From the NCBI RefSeq assembly GCF_019249655.2, contig NZ_CP137557.1:2017001-2081000 (forward strand): DNA of 64,000 nucleotides, in the 5' to 3' direction. Of the stretch, positions 31,909-41,281 are shown piece after piece. Under the pieces are notes generated by a model, which made no database searches, was not told where the DNA came from, and saw only the letters and a list, made by a program, of their open reading frames with translations. The position numbers were made by a program, and so were the translations under genes. Within the stretch, counting starts at the first letter, position 1. Each line of letters opens with the position of its first letter. The stretch comes from Segatella copri. GTDB taxonomy: Bacteria; Bacteroidota; Bacteroidia; Bacteroidales; Bacteroidaceae.

Positions 31909-33252
31909 ATGAAAAAAGGTATGTTTTTTGCGCTTGCAGCAAGCAGCTTGCTGTTCAGCGCATGTAGCAGTGACGACGCTGTGGTTAGCACAGAGGGTCA
32001 GAACGAGGCAGTACAGCAGATTGTATTGCAGGTAGCAAGTAGCGGTGATGGCTTGACAACACGTGCAGGCCGCCCATTGTATTCTTCACAGGCTTTGCAG
32101 ACTATCCAGAATGTTCGCGTGTTGATTTACAACGCTGATACGAAGGCTATTGTCAAAGACGAGAAGAAGGATTGGAAAACAAGTACAACGTATACCAATC
32201 ATGGCCGCCAGCTTACTCTTACTTACAAGGGTGATGATAGACTGCCCGCAGGTAGCTACAAGGTTATGGCTGTAGGTTACAGCGATAACAGTGACTACAC
32301 CTATTCTTTGGATGTAACAGGTGCAGCAGCACTTACCGGTAATTACAGTGACATCACTGCAACCTTGAAGGCAGGCAAAGTAGCAGAGGAGGTATTCGCA
32401 GGTGATGCAGCGCTTACAATCAACGCTGACAAGAAAATCACCAACCTTACTTCTGGTGAAGAGGACGGATTGGATGTAACCTTGCATCGTCAGGTAGCTG
32501 GTAGCTTCGGTTATTTCTGTAACATCCCAGCAAGTGTGAATAGTAAAGCAGCCGCAACCCTTCGTCTCGTAGTAAGAGATAAGAATGATATGTTGACTTT
32601 CAAAGACTTCAACAGCTCATTCACAACAACTGGCAGCACTATCATGTATTGTGTTAATGGTACTACATCAACAGGTAAAGCACTTGCTTCAGATGCACAG
32701 TTCAAAGATGGCAGCAATGGTTATGTGCTCTATTCTATCGATTTGGATACATGGTTCCCTGGTGGTGATCATAACAATGACGGTGTGCTGAATGCTGAAG
32801 ATACCAACTGGACACACTCTACTACTTATGTAAATACTCAGGTTGTGAAGGGTTCTGTATTCGGAAGCAACTTCGTCATTCCATTTAATTACGCAGAGGG
32901 TAAGAACACCATGGAGCTTCAGCTCTTGGATGCTGCTGGTGATATCATCAAGACTTGGACCGTTTCTATCCCAACATCAGATTTAAATTCGAATAAAGCA
33001 AATGGAGCTATAGACGCAAGTCCTTCTATCTTCAACGTGGTTCGTAACCACATGTACAACTTGGGTGTGAAGACTTCAAATGGTACAACAACACCTCCAG
33101 ATCCAAGTAATCCAGATCCAAAACCAGATCCAGATCCAGATAAACCAAAACCAGGTACTGACCAGCCAGAAGACTTGACCAAATCTCAGAACCTCATCTT
33201 GAAGGTGAACGACAACTGGGAGGCTATCCACAAGTTGGTGCTGGGTGATTAA
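31909..33252 (+). CDS. Mfa1-type major fimbrillin
   Basis: This 447-residue lipoprotein precursor (lipobox FSAC, Cys19) has the N-terminal beta domain and the long second domain of Mfa1/FimA fimbrillins. A short Pro/Asp-rich linker (DPSNPDPKPDPDPDKPKPG, from about residue 397) separates the body from a final strand (LILKVNDNWEAIHKLVLGD). In type V fimbriae the C-terminal strand inserts in the next subunit. The motif TTRAGRPL near residue 45 could be the processing site. A stable hairpin (33300-33339) lies just after the gene. Confidence 0.88.
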   Translation: MKKGMFFALAASSLLFSACSSDDAVVSTEGQNEAVQQIVLQVASSGDGLTTRAGRPLYSSQALQTIQNVRVLIYNADTKAIVKDEKKDWKTSTTYTNHGRQLTLTYKGDDRLPAGSYKVMAVGYSDNSDYTYSLDVTGAAALTGNYSDITATLKAGKVAEEVFAGDAALTINADKKITNLTSGEEDGLDVTLHRQVAGSFGYFCNIPASVNSKAAATLRLVVRDKNDMLTFKDFNSSFTTTGSTIMYCVNGTTSTGKALASDAQFKDGSNGYVLYSIDLDTWFPGGDHNNDGVLNAEDTNWTHSTTYVNTQVVKGSVFGSNFVIPFNYAEGKNTMELQLLDAAGDIIKTWTVSIPTSDLNSNKANGAIDASPSIFNVVRNHMYNLGVKTSNGTTTPPDPSNPDPKPDPDPDKPKPGTDQPEDLTKSQNLILKVNDNWEAIHKLVLGD

Positions 33253-33299
33253 TCTTACTACGTGCTCATAATATAGGCAGTATTAAGAAAAATATATCC

Positions 33300-33339
33300 A
33301 AGGGATGCACAGTGCCCGCTATAGGCACTCGCATCCCTT
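33300..33339 (+). terminator. Hairpin after the fimbrillin gene, possible partial terminator
   Basis: AAGGGATGC-AC-AGTGCC pairs with GGCACT-C-GCATCCCTT around CGCTATA, a perfect two-part stem, without a T run. It may reduce readthrough to the downstream accessory genes or protect the fimbrillin mRNA 3' end, favouring more of the major subunit. Confidence 0.65.
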
Positions 33340-33398
33340 ACTATCCCAACATCACAATATTTTATTTATCATTCATTTTATACGTAATTCCCATTCAA

Positions 33399-33455
33399 AT
33401 CGAATAGGCGAACATTGAAATCGAATAGACGAATATTGAAATCGAATAGGCGAAT
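33399..33455. repeat. Three tandem 21-bp units ahead of the next fimbrial gene
   Basis: ATCGAATAGGCGAAYATTGAA-like units start at 33399, 33420 and 33441, the third running into the ATG at 33456. They may be binding sites or a translation-modulating array. Confidence 0.7.
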
Positions 33456-34757
33456 ATGATGAGAAAATCTATAAAAAACAGTTTAAATATAATCCTCGCA
33501 GCCAGTCTCCTAATGAGCTGCAGCGCAAGCAATGATGCGCCTGATACCCTCGCCGACGGCTCGCATGCCGTGAAGTTGAACATGAGAGTGGGTGTAAGCG
33601 CAGGCGTTGTTACCGACTCACGGGAACTTGATACATGGGATGGAGCACAGCAAGTGAATGATATGAGAATCTACGTCTTCAGGTGCCCCGTTGACAAGAA
33701 GGGTACCCCCGAAGAAGCATATACCTATTGCATCCCTATTGAAACGGAAGCAGCCAAGAAAGGTTACTATTCCGTTGACGCATTCAACAATACAACACCC
33801 TACTATTCTGCCGAGCACCAGAACATGCCCGAGCAGCATTCATACACCTTCGAACCCTATCTGCAGAACGACTACTACTACCAGTTTCTAGCCATAGGCA
33901 GAGATGACAAATACGCAACGAACAAAGTACTTACCGAACCCAAATTCACTAAAAACGTAACGAAACTGGAGGACGCAAGAATCGCCCTCACCGAGCAGGC
34001 AAAAAACAGCGCCAAACTCGGTATCCTCAATACCACAGAGCTGTTTAGCGGCATTCTGCAAGACGAGAATACCCCCGAAGAAGCCCCCGTACTCGTAACG
34101 GAAGAGACGAAATACTTCCACCGCACGCTGACCGCCAGCCGTAACGTGGCAGGCCTGATGATTTACGTAGAAAACATCCCGGCACAGGTGGAGTCGAATG
34201 CAGCAGGAGACGTGAGCACCGTTACCTTCACGCCCACCTCTCTATCCGTTGTAACCACCGGCATCACCACCGAAACGCTGATAAGGCAGAAGCAGGCACC
34301 AGCAGATGCTGAACCGTTGACTTATCAGACGTTGGGCACCATCGACCTCACCCCCTCAAACGGATGGACCGTAGATGCTACAGAGAACATATTCAAGCGA
34401 GCTGAAGACTCCCAGAAAGGATGGAAGGCAAACAGCTACATGATAAGCAACTTCATGATGCCTACACCAGAGGAAAAAATGCAGAAAAGCAAGAACTCGG
34501 CAGAGAACGAGACCACCTTCTATCTGCATTACACGGATGGCACGCACCACAGGTACGACAACATCAGGAAATCTACAACCACTGGCGACAAGTTCAAGTT
34601 CCCTATCAAGGCAAACCACCTGTATTGCCTGGGAGCCAAGAGCAAGACCGTGAACCAGCCATACGACCTGAAGGAGTATTACGAGCCGGTGATGACCGAA
34701 GTGAACATTGAGATAGAACCAGCCTTCGAAAAAAGGCATGAATTTGAAACAGAATAA
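33456..34757 (+). CDS. Fimbrial accessory lipoprotein (minor subunit-like)
   Basis: This 433-residue protein has a signal peptide with lipobox LMSC (ATG 33456; 33459 also possible). The mature chain opens SASNDAPDT and has a beta-rich pattern reminiscent of the minor-fimbrillin-type subunits found downstream of the anchor and main fimbrillin. A Gly/Asp-poor, Thr/Asn/Pro-rich composition and a C-terminal tail ending VNIEIEPAFEKRHEFETE are visible. I assign it by context and appearance, not by a diagnostic motif. The next gene starts 34 bp downstream. Confidence 0.7.
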   Translation: MMRKSIKNSLNIILAASLLMSCSASNDAPDTLADGSHAVKLNMRVGVSAGVVTDSRELDTWDGAQQVNDMRIYVFRCPVDKKGTPEEAYTYCIPIETEAAKKGYYSVDAFNNTTPYYSAEHQNMPEQHSYTFEPYLQNDYYYQFLAIGRDDKYATNKVLTEPKFTKNVTKLEDARIALTEQAKNSAKLGILNTTELFSGILQDENTPEEAPVLVTEETKYFHRTLTASRNVAGLMIYVENIPAQVESNAAGDVSTVTFTPTSLSVVTTGITTETLIRQKQAPADAEPLTYQTLGTIDLTPSNGWTVDATENIFKRAEDSQKGWKANSYMISNFMMPTPEEKMQKSKNSAENETTFYLHYTDGTHHRYDNIRKSTTTGDKFKFPIKANHLYCLGAKSKTVNQPYDLKEYYEPVMTEVNIEIEPAFEKRHEFETE

Positions 34758-34791
34758 ACGTTACAAAACAGCATAAAAACGGAAATAGAAT

Positions 34792-36255
34792 ATGCAGAAA
34801 TCAAGATTTAGCATCTGTAAGATAAGCTCCATCAGGATGAACACCATCAGGATGAACACCATCAGGATAGGCATGGCGGTAGGGGTTTGCTTCCTCCTCG
34901 CACTAGCCGCAGGATGCAGTAGCGATGCCGATCTGCCACCCTATCCAGATGGCAGCAATGGAGATGCAGGCATGAATCAGCCTTCGGAAAACGAAGATGA
35001 GATTACGACTGTTCCCATCACCATCACTCTGGGCGGATTAAGCGGCAGCGATGGCAATGCCAAGCAAGATGGCAGAAACACCCGTGTAGCCCCTCCTGGT
35101 GCAGGATCCTCTTCCTCGTCGGGCACAATAGGTGAGGACTACGGATATGCCGAGACCGACAACGTCAATGCCGTAAGGCTGATAGCTTTTCGCCGAAGAG
35201 TTCAGAACAATGGAGAAAATACTGCAACCTATAATGCCGCAGTCAACGATATTCAGGGCTTCGAGTACGACCCTACCAACGACAAAGTGATTACTGGGAA
35301 ACCCACGGTAGAAGACGTCAATGAAGACGATTATCTTTCGGGAAAGCCCCACAAACACTATGTGGTAAAGGGCACCTTCGGCATCAGCAGGGGCTACGAA
35401 TATCGCATCATTGCCCTCGCTTACAATAGCCAGGAGAAATCGCCCTATCCGCAGTATGAGGAAAACAATGTGGTTACCACGGAAATGCTCAATTTAAAAA
35501 AAGGTACTACATTTCAGGAGTTCAAGGCCACGTTTGCGAGTTACCTGGTCAATGATGACAAAACCGACACCCCCAACAACTGGCTTGACTATCTAAAAAA
35601 AATAGGTCTCTTACTGTATCATGTAGATTGCTTGAGCCGCCAGCTCATCACGGTGCCGCAGCTCTTCTATGGCACCTTCTACCAGAAGGGAGATGTCACC
35701 CAAAATCCAATCATCTCTTCGGCTGATTACCAGAAGGAAAATCTGGGGAACAACACCCCTACGCCGCTTGTAGGAACACTCTATAGAGGCATGGCAGAAG
35801 TGGAGGTTCATATCACTCATGCCGCCCATTACAGCAGTATATCGCAGACGCAATGGTATTGCCTACTTGCCGACAACGTGCTTACCCAGATGCCTCTTAC
35901 CAGCTACGACGGTTTTAAGCAGGGTAGGGAACCTATCGAAAAATATCCCAAAAAGGGAGGTTCCTATACAGCCATCGCCTATGCCCCCTTCCCAGGTAAA
36001 GGCAAGGAAGTGGTGCTCAAGGCATTTGTGCTGCCAGGCAAGACCCATCTTGCCGTGAGAATAGGCTTCGATGCCTATCCTCACGCCCACAACTATCAGA
36101 TAAAGGCAAAGGATATGATGTCTTCTGAAGCAGCTACGGGCGTTATCGTGGTAGATGGAGTAAGCAACCTCTTCTATCTGAGACGAAACCATAAATATGT
36201 CTTCACATACGCTGATCAAAGCAAACTTACAGACTCCAGACATTTGCTCGAATAA
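34792..36255 (+). CDS. Fimbrial accessory lipoprotein with repeat-expanded signal peptide
   Basis: This 487-residue protein has a long N terminus containing the tandem repeat IRMNTIRMNTIRI, encoded by 15-bp units, before a hydrophobic segment and lipobox LAAGC. The mature chain opens SSDADLPPYPDGSNGD and contains a Ser/Gly-rich linker (PPGAGSSSSSGTIG) near residue 100. The rest is beta-rich with no motif I recognise. A shorter start at a later Met (MNTIRMNTIR or MAVGVCFLL) is possible. Context suggests a minor or tip-region component. Confidence 0.7.
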   Translation: MQKSRFSICKISSIRMNTIRMNTIRIGMAVGVCFLLALAAGCSSDADLPPYPDGSNGDAGMNQPSENEDEITTVPITITLGGLSGSDGNAKQDGRNTRVAPPGAGSSSSSGTIGEDYGYAETDNVNAVRLIAFRRRVQNNGENTATYNAAVNDIQGFEYDPTNDKVITGKPTVEDVNEDDYLSGKPHKHYVVKGTFGISRGYEYRIIALAYNSQEKSPYPQYEENNVVTTEMLNLKKGTTFQEFKATFASYLVNDDKTDTPNNWLDYLKKIGLLLYHVDCLSRQLITVPQLFYGTFYQKGDVTQNPIISSADYQKENLGNNTPTPLVGTLYRGMAEVEVHITHAAHYSSISQTQWYCLLADNVLTQMPLTSYDGFKQGREPIEKYPKKGGSYTAIAYAPFPGKGKEVVLKAFVLPGKTHLAVRIGFDAYPHAHNYQIKAKDMMSSEAATGVIVVDGVSNLFYLRRNHKYVFTYADQSKLTDSRHLLE

Positions 36256-36306
36256 GATCAAGAGAATTATCAAGACGTTATGCTATGTTTTAAAATCAAA
36301 CAGACA

Positions 36307-39300
36307 ATGAAACTGCATTTTATATATAAAACTTTCATATCATTTTTGTTGGCATTCCTGATGGTTGTGCCCGCCTCTATCCAGGCGGCACAACCCAAGG
36401 ATGACAACACCAGTCCCTATTTCGAGAGTGCTGCCGTTAGAGACTCGTTCAAGAACTGCAAGAAACCCATCTGGACCAACAACTGGGATGATCTGCCAGC
36501 CGACACGCTGCAGAAACATTTTGTGGAGTTCAACAATGACCCCAAATATGGCAACATGACATTCCGTGAACTGCGCAACCGCCGTGCCCTTACGGGCGAA
36601 TCGTGCACCATTAACAAATTGATTGGTGTGGTAGGCGTAGGCAGCTGGGCAAAGGATATGGGCGCCCTTACCGACGATTCACTCGACAACTATGCACAGG
36701 TGAACTCCGTGGTACGAGCAGGGGTAACCGTAGACCCGATAGTAAGTGTAAAAGATATGGATAATTACTATTCCAAGGGAACGGTGGCAGGCTTTACCAT
36801 CGTGGCTGGTTCGGGTAGCAGCGTGCTGAGCCTCGATGTAATCAAGGCATTCTCCATCGGATTCTATCGCGACGGCAAACTGAAGGGTGTGAAGGCGGTA
36901 AGGGAAGGACAGAATGGTTCGGGAGTAACGCTGAAGCTGCTCCAGATACCGGGTTCCGACAACATCTGCGCCATGCTGACTGCAGAAAGCGACTGGCTCT
37001 TCGATGAAATCACTCTCGACTGCTCGGGCGGCATTCAGGCAGAAGTGGCGAATATTCTGAAAATCAAATATGCCTTCGTGGGCGAATCTACGGAGTTTAC
37101 CGTCACCGATGGAGGCATCAAAAAATACAACGAATATTTCAAAGACGACAAGCAGGTAGCGCTCAAAGAGATGAAAGGCTGGCGCCCTATTATCCTCGGC
37201 ATCCCCCTGCCTTTCCTGGACAAAGATATAAAGAAGATGACAGATGATGATCTGGACAATTTCGCCACCATCGTCCCTCTTCTTGACATAGGTTACCAGG
37301 GCGGAGCCAAGTTTATGATGCAGAACGACAAGAACCCGCAAGGCGAAGCATTCGAGGCTGGCATGGAGGCTGGCTTCAAATACAAGATGGATGCCCTGCT
37401 GAGCCTCAATGCAGGAACATGGGTCAACGTGCTGCTCTTCGACCACAAGGGAAACAAGGTGCAGGAAGAAACGATTTCTGCCCAGGTGCTCCACCTCTCG
37501 TTGGTGCAGATTGGCGACGGAACGGTGAGCATCAAGGCAAAGGTGCCGTTTTCAGGATGCGAAATCAGATTCCTTACGGTTCTCGGAGTTGACGCAGGCG
37601 CCATCGGCATCCACTATGGATTCGTAAGAATGGCTCCAGATGTATCCCACCGGTGCCCCATCAATCCTACCATCAGCAGCAATGTCTGCCAATCGCAGAC
37701 TTCGTTTACTCTCCGTTCTAATCCGAAAGTAAGCGTAACATGGAGTCTGGTGAATGCCTGGGATTCGAAAAATAACGATATTCTTGCCACCACACCTGTA
37801 AAGGTTACCTCTGCTGGTCAAGTTACCAATCTGGAACCTGGTAAATATACCTTCAGGGCCACGGCTCAGGACGGATGTTATGATGAAACCACCATTACTG
37901 TAGGTGGTTTTAATGATGGAAATACAACTTGCGGCAAACCACTTGTCAACAAACTGGGTGAAGATTTCTACGAGGTATCGCCTAAGATTCACGAAACATC
38001 CGGCTCGTTGCTTTCTATCTCTGAACTCAAGGATAGAGACAATATTATCAAGGGTGATTATGATCAATATGCCGAATATATAGGTGGCTTGAGTCTTGCC
38101 GATAACCTCTGCATCATCGGAATTCACCGTAAGGATGGTCAACTGATATACGATGCTACCGACCGGCACGAAGGTGAATCAGAGCCGGATGCCGTCAAGA
38201 GAGCTCAACCTAAGCGCATTGGTTTTGTGGTAGAGGCTGATGCTACAGTAATCAATTTGCATGCCCTGCAATTCCTGCAGATACGCTGCTATAACCAAGG
38301 CAAGGAAGTATATCGCCATCTGATAGATGAGAACAATGCGATTGGTGCAGATATCGCAGGTTCAGGCAAGCTGCAAAAGATAAGATATTCTATCGAAGTT
38401 CCAGCCTACGACAGCAAAGGCAAACAGATTCAGATGGATGAGTTCCAACTCTGGAATTCGGGTGTACTCAATCTGGGCGGTTCTAAACTCCGTATTTACT
38501 ATGCTTTCATCGAGGAGGCTGCCGATGACTGTTCTTCGCCACTTGCATGTAGCAGTCTGGTGATGTCGCATAATCATTCACATACTACCATCAATGCTAA
38601 TGAAACCAAATTTGGCGGAGCGGTGAGTGTGGCTACTGTAGATGATAACTTAGGTTATCTGGTGGATGATGACTTGAATACCTATATGGCGGTTGCCAAT
38701 ACGGTAAGTCTGGGAGTTGGTCAAACATTCGCCGTAAAGATGGGTAGAACACTCGACTATCATCATCAGTTGGGAATTGTCATTGACAACAAGACTTTCC
38801 TGGCAGCCGTAAATGTAGGAGACTGGCTAACGGTAGAAACCTTCAAGGATGGTAATTCTACGGGAGATAAATTTACCGACTGGAAGGTGATTTCCGCTGA
38901 TGTAGCGGGTTATGGCGATAAGAATATCCTCTTCTTTCAGCCAAAGAAAGCGTATGACGAGGTGCGATTAACTTTAGGCAAAATTGTAGGCGCATTGGAT
39001 GTGCAGAAATTCTACGGACTCGTGACACGTGGTGATATTGATAATGATGGTATTCCTGACTGTAAGGACGACCAGTCGTGCGTAATTGGTGTAAAAGATA
39101 TCGTTGTCAACAATGTATGCGTTGGAGATACGATTGTCGTAACTGCTACCGGATTGACCGGAGTAGATTATCATCTTTACTTCGGTGATAAGAATGCGGG
39201 AGATAATGGCATCGTGTCTCTGCATTCTACAGCAGACACCAAGAACAATATCCAATATACCTATACCACCAAGGAGCCGGGCGAATATCAGCTCACCTTC

Positions 39301-41160
39301 TTCGACGGCAGCTGGACGCCACTCTCTTCTGTAGTATATCAGGTTCATCCATTACAGACCCGATGGCTTCCGAGTGCATCTACCAATGAATGGAACAAAT
39401 GGGACAACTGGAGCGACGGTTCGCCTTACTGCTGCACCAACGCCATCATCTCGTCGGATGCCGATAACTTCCCAATGCTGGGAACGCCAGTGAAGCCAGC
39501 CGACTACTGCTGCAAGGACATCTTCTTCGAACCCCGTTCGGCGGTGGATAACGTGCCATCGCTCAACTATCGCAAGGCATGGGTAGAACTGGAGCAGAAG
39601 CCGAACCATTACTATCTGCTGAGTGCACCGCTCAAGCAGATGTACACGGGCGATATGTTCATGCCTGCCGACACTACGAAGGCGAAATACTTCGAGGAGC
39701 TGAACGAAGAAAACTGGAAGGAACAGCGCTTCAACCCGAGCATCTACCAGCGCCTCTGGGCGGCTGCGCATCCGGGTAAGATTTATTCGCTAGACAGCAA
39801 GGGAAATCCGGTTTTGACGGATGAAAAGCTTGCCGTGAACAAGGCCACCTGGTCGCACAACTTCAATGCCGTGGCTAAGCCTTACGGCATGGGTGAAGGC
39901 TTCTCTATGTGGATAGATAACGGCAATCTGCCGGCTACCAATAAGTTCAGTATCCGCCTGCCTAAGGCGCATAAAGAATATAGTTACTTCGTGGATTACG
40001 ATCAGGAGAAAGTGGCTAGTGAAACAGTGACGAAAGATGCAAATAAGATAAACCGCTTCATCTACGAACCGGATTCTCCGCATGAGGGCGACTTGACGAT
40101 GGAATATAAGTATCTGTCGGAAGGCAAGGAAGTGACGGAGAACCGCACGGTGTTCGTGGGGCAGAGCGAGTATCAGATTACGCTGAAATCGGATATTCCT
40201 ACGCAGACCTTCTTGCTGGGCAACCCATTCATGAGCCGCCTGAATATCAAGAAGTTCCTGGAGGCGAATGGGAACGTGAGCAGCGTGAAGGTGGAAGTAG
40301 AGAATGAATCGGGAGGCATGGAAGAGCAAACTGTAAGCAAGGTCGCTTCTACGGGCAACGCCACCACCATCGCCCCAATGCAGGCATTCTATGTTACCAC
40401 AAATGATAAGGCGAGTACGCAAATCACCCTGCTGCTCACCCCAGAAATGATTGGTGGAAGCAAGAAGGCTACTGAGGAAAGTAAACCTGCTGAAGCCAAG
40501 GGACTGAAAGTGTGTGTGGAAAGCCTGAAGACGCGAAGCAAATCAGCAGCTATGCTGGTGATGGAGAATTCTGAAACTGCTTATGATGCTTCTGCCGGTT
40601 CTTCTTTCAAGAGCTCTTTATTGGTTCCAACTCTTCTGGATAGTGAAGTGAAGTCACCTTTGAAGGTATTTGGTATTCAGCAGAGTCAGGCTTACGATAT
40701 CCTTCCGATGACTGGCGCTACATCTTTAGGAATCTATCTGTTGCAAAAGGATAGCATCCGTATCGAGGTAAAACCTATTCAGGGTGTTGATATAAGCGGA
40801 TATGTTCTCCATGATATGCTTTCGGGTGCCGATTATTCACTCGATTCTCCTATCATTATTGCGGATGCCGAGACCTCGTTAGGCAGATTTGTTATCAGAA
40901 GCCGTTATGGAAGTACAGATGTGACATCTGTCGATACTGATCAGCGCATCAGTATTGTTCAGGAAGGTTCTTCTGTCCTCGTGCAATCTGCCAGCGGTCT
41001 GCTCAAGAGTGTTAAGGTCATAGACCTGAATGGCAGTATCATCAGCAGGGTACAGGGAAATGGTTCAAGGTGTTTAAAGGCGAGCATAGCCACAGGCATT
41101 CAAATCATACACATAGAATTGACAGATGGTAGAAGTAAGGACTATAAGATGATTTTCTAA
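36307..41160 (+). CDS. Very large surface protein at the end of the fimbrial locus
   Basis: This 1617-residue protein has a signal peptide (ATG 36307, MKLHFIYKTFISFLLAFLMV, ending near QAA). The N-terminal half is made of at least two repeated beta-type segments: YAQVNSVVRAGVTVDPIVSV-like text near residue 130 and LDNFATIVPLLDIGYQGGAK near 320. A calcium-binding type 3 motif DIDNDGIPDCKDDQSC lies near residue 915, and Ig-like strands follow. The C terminus (KVIDLNGSII...SKDYKMIF) looks like a type A sorting or beta domain. Position suggests a tip adhesin or surface filament partner. ATG 36280 is an alternative start. Confidence 0.75.
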   Translation: MKLHFIYKTFISFLLAFLMVVPASIQAAQPKDDNTSPYFESAAVRDSFKNCKKPIWTNNWDDLPADTLQKHFVEFNNDPKYGNMTFRELRNRRALTGESCTINKLIGVVGVGSWAKDMGALTDDSLDNYAQVNSVVRAGVTVDPIVSVKDMDNYYSKGTVAGFTIVAGSGSSVLSLDVIKAFSIGFYRDGKLKGVKAVREGQNGSGVTLKLLQIPGSDNICAMLTAESDWLFDEITLDCSGGIQAEVANILKIKYAFVGESTEFTVTDGGIKKYNEYFKDDKQVALKEMKGWRPIILGIPLPFLDKDIKKMTDDDLDNFATIVPLLDIGYQGGAKFMMQNDKNPQGEAFEAGMEAGFKYKMDALLSLNAGTWVNVLLFDHKGNKVQEETISAQVLHLSLVQIGDGTVSIKAKVPFSGCEIRFLTVLGVDAGAIGIHYGFVRMAPDVSHRCPINPTISSNVCQSQTSFTLRSNPKVSVTWSLVNAWDSKNNDILATTPVKVTSAGQVTNLEPGKYTFRATAQDGCYDETTITVGGFNDGNTTCGKPLVNKLGEDFYEVSPKIHETSGSLLSISELKDRDNIIKGDYDQYAEYIGGLSLADNLCIIGIHRKDGQLIYDATDRHEGESEPDAVKRAQPKRIGFVVEADATVINLHALQFLQIRCYNQGKEVYRHLIDENNAIGADIAGSGKLQKIRYSIEVPAYDSKGKQIQMDEFQLWNSGVLNLGGSKLRIYYAFIEEAADDCSSPLACSSLVMSHNHSHTTINANETKFGGAVSVATVDDNLGYLVDDDLNTYMAVANTVSLGVGQTFAVKMGRTLDYHHQLGIVIDNKTFLAAVNVGDWLTVETFKDGNSTGDKFTDWKVISADVAGYGDKNILFFQPKKAYDEVRLTLGKIVGALDVQKFYGLVTRGDIDNDGIPDCKDDQSCVIGVKDIVVNNVCVGDTIVVTATGLTGVDYHLYFGDKNAGDNGIVSLHSTADTKNNIQYTYTTKEPGEYQLTFFDGSWTPLSSVVYQVHPLQTRWLPSASTNEWNKWDNWSDGSPYCCTNAIISSDADNFPMLGTPVKPADYCCKDIFFEPRSAVDNVPSLNYRKAWVELEQKPNHYYLLSAPLKQMYTGDMFMPADTTKAKYFEELNEENWKEQRFNPSIYQRLWAAAHPGKIYSLDSKGNPVLTDEKLAVNKATWSHNFNAVAKPYGMGEGFSMWIDNGNLPATNKFSIRLPKAHKEYSYFVDYDQEKVASETVTKDANKINRFIYEPDSPHEGDLTMEYKYLSEGKEVTENRTVFVGQSEYQITLKSDIPTQTFLLGNPFMSRLNIKKFLEANGNVSSVKVEVENESGGMEEQTVSKVASTGNATTIAPMQAFYVTTNDKASTQITLLLTPEMIGGSKKATEESKPAEAKGLKVCVESLKTRSKSAAMLVMENSETAYDASAGSSFKSSLLVPTLLDSEVKSPLKVFGIQQSQAYDILPMTGATSLGIYLLQKDSIRIEVKPIQGVDISGYVLHDMLSGADYSLDSPIIIADAETSLGRFVIRSRYGSTDVTSVDTDQRISIVQEGSSVLVQSASGLLKSVKVIDLNGSIISRVQGNGSRCLKASIATGIQIIHIELTDGRSKDYKMIF

Positions 41161-41202
41161 GTGAAATCAGAATAGCGAATTACATCTTTTACTTATAATT
41201 AT

Positions 41203-41236
41203 CCCTGCCAGCTTGTGAAAGCTGGCAGGGATTTTT
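41203..41236. terminator. Terminator at the end of the fimbrial locus
   Basis: CCCTGCCAGCTT pairs with AAGCTGGCAGGG around GTGA, followed by a T run. It lies between the convergent fimbrial and thi operons. Confidence 0.88.
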
Positions 41237-41281
41237 ATTTGAAAATCAAAAGATTCAAAGATATTATATGTTAAATCTTCT

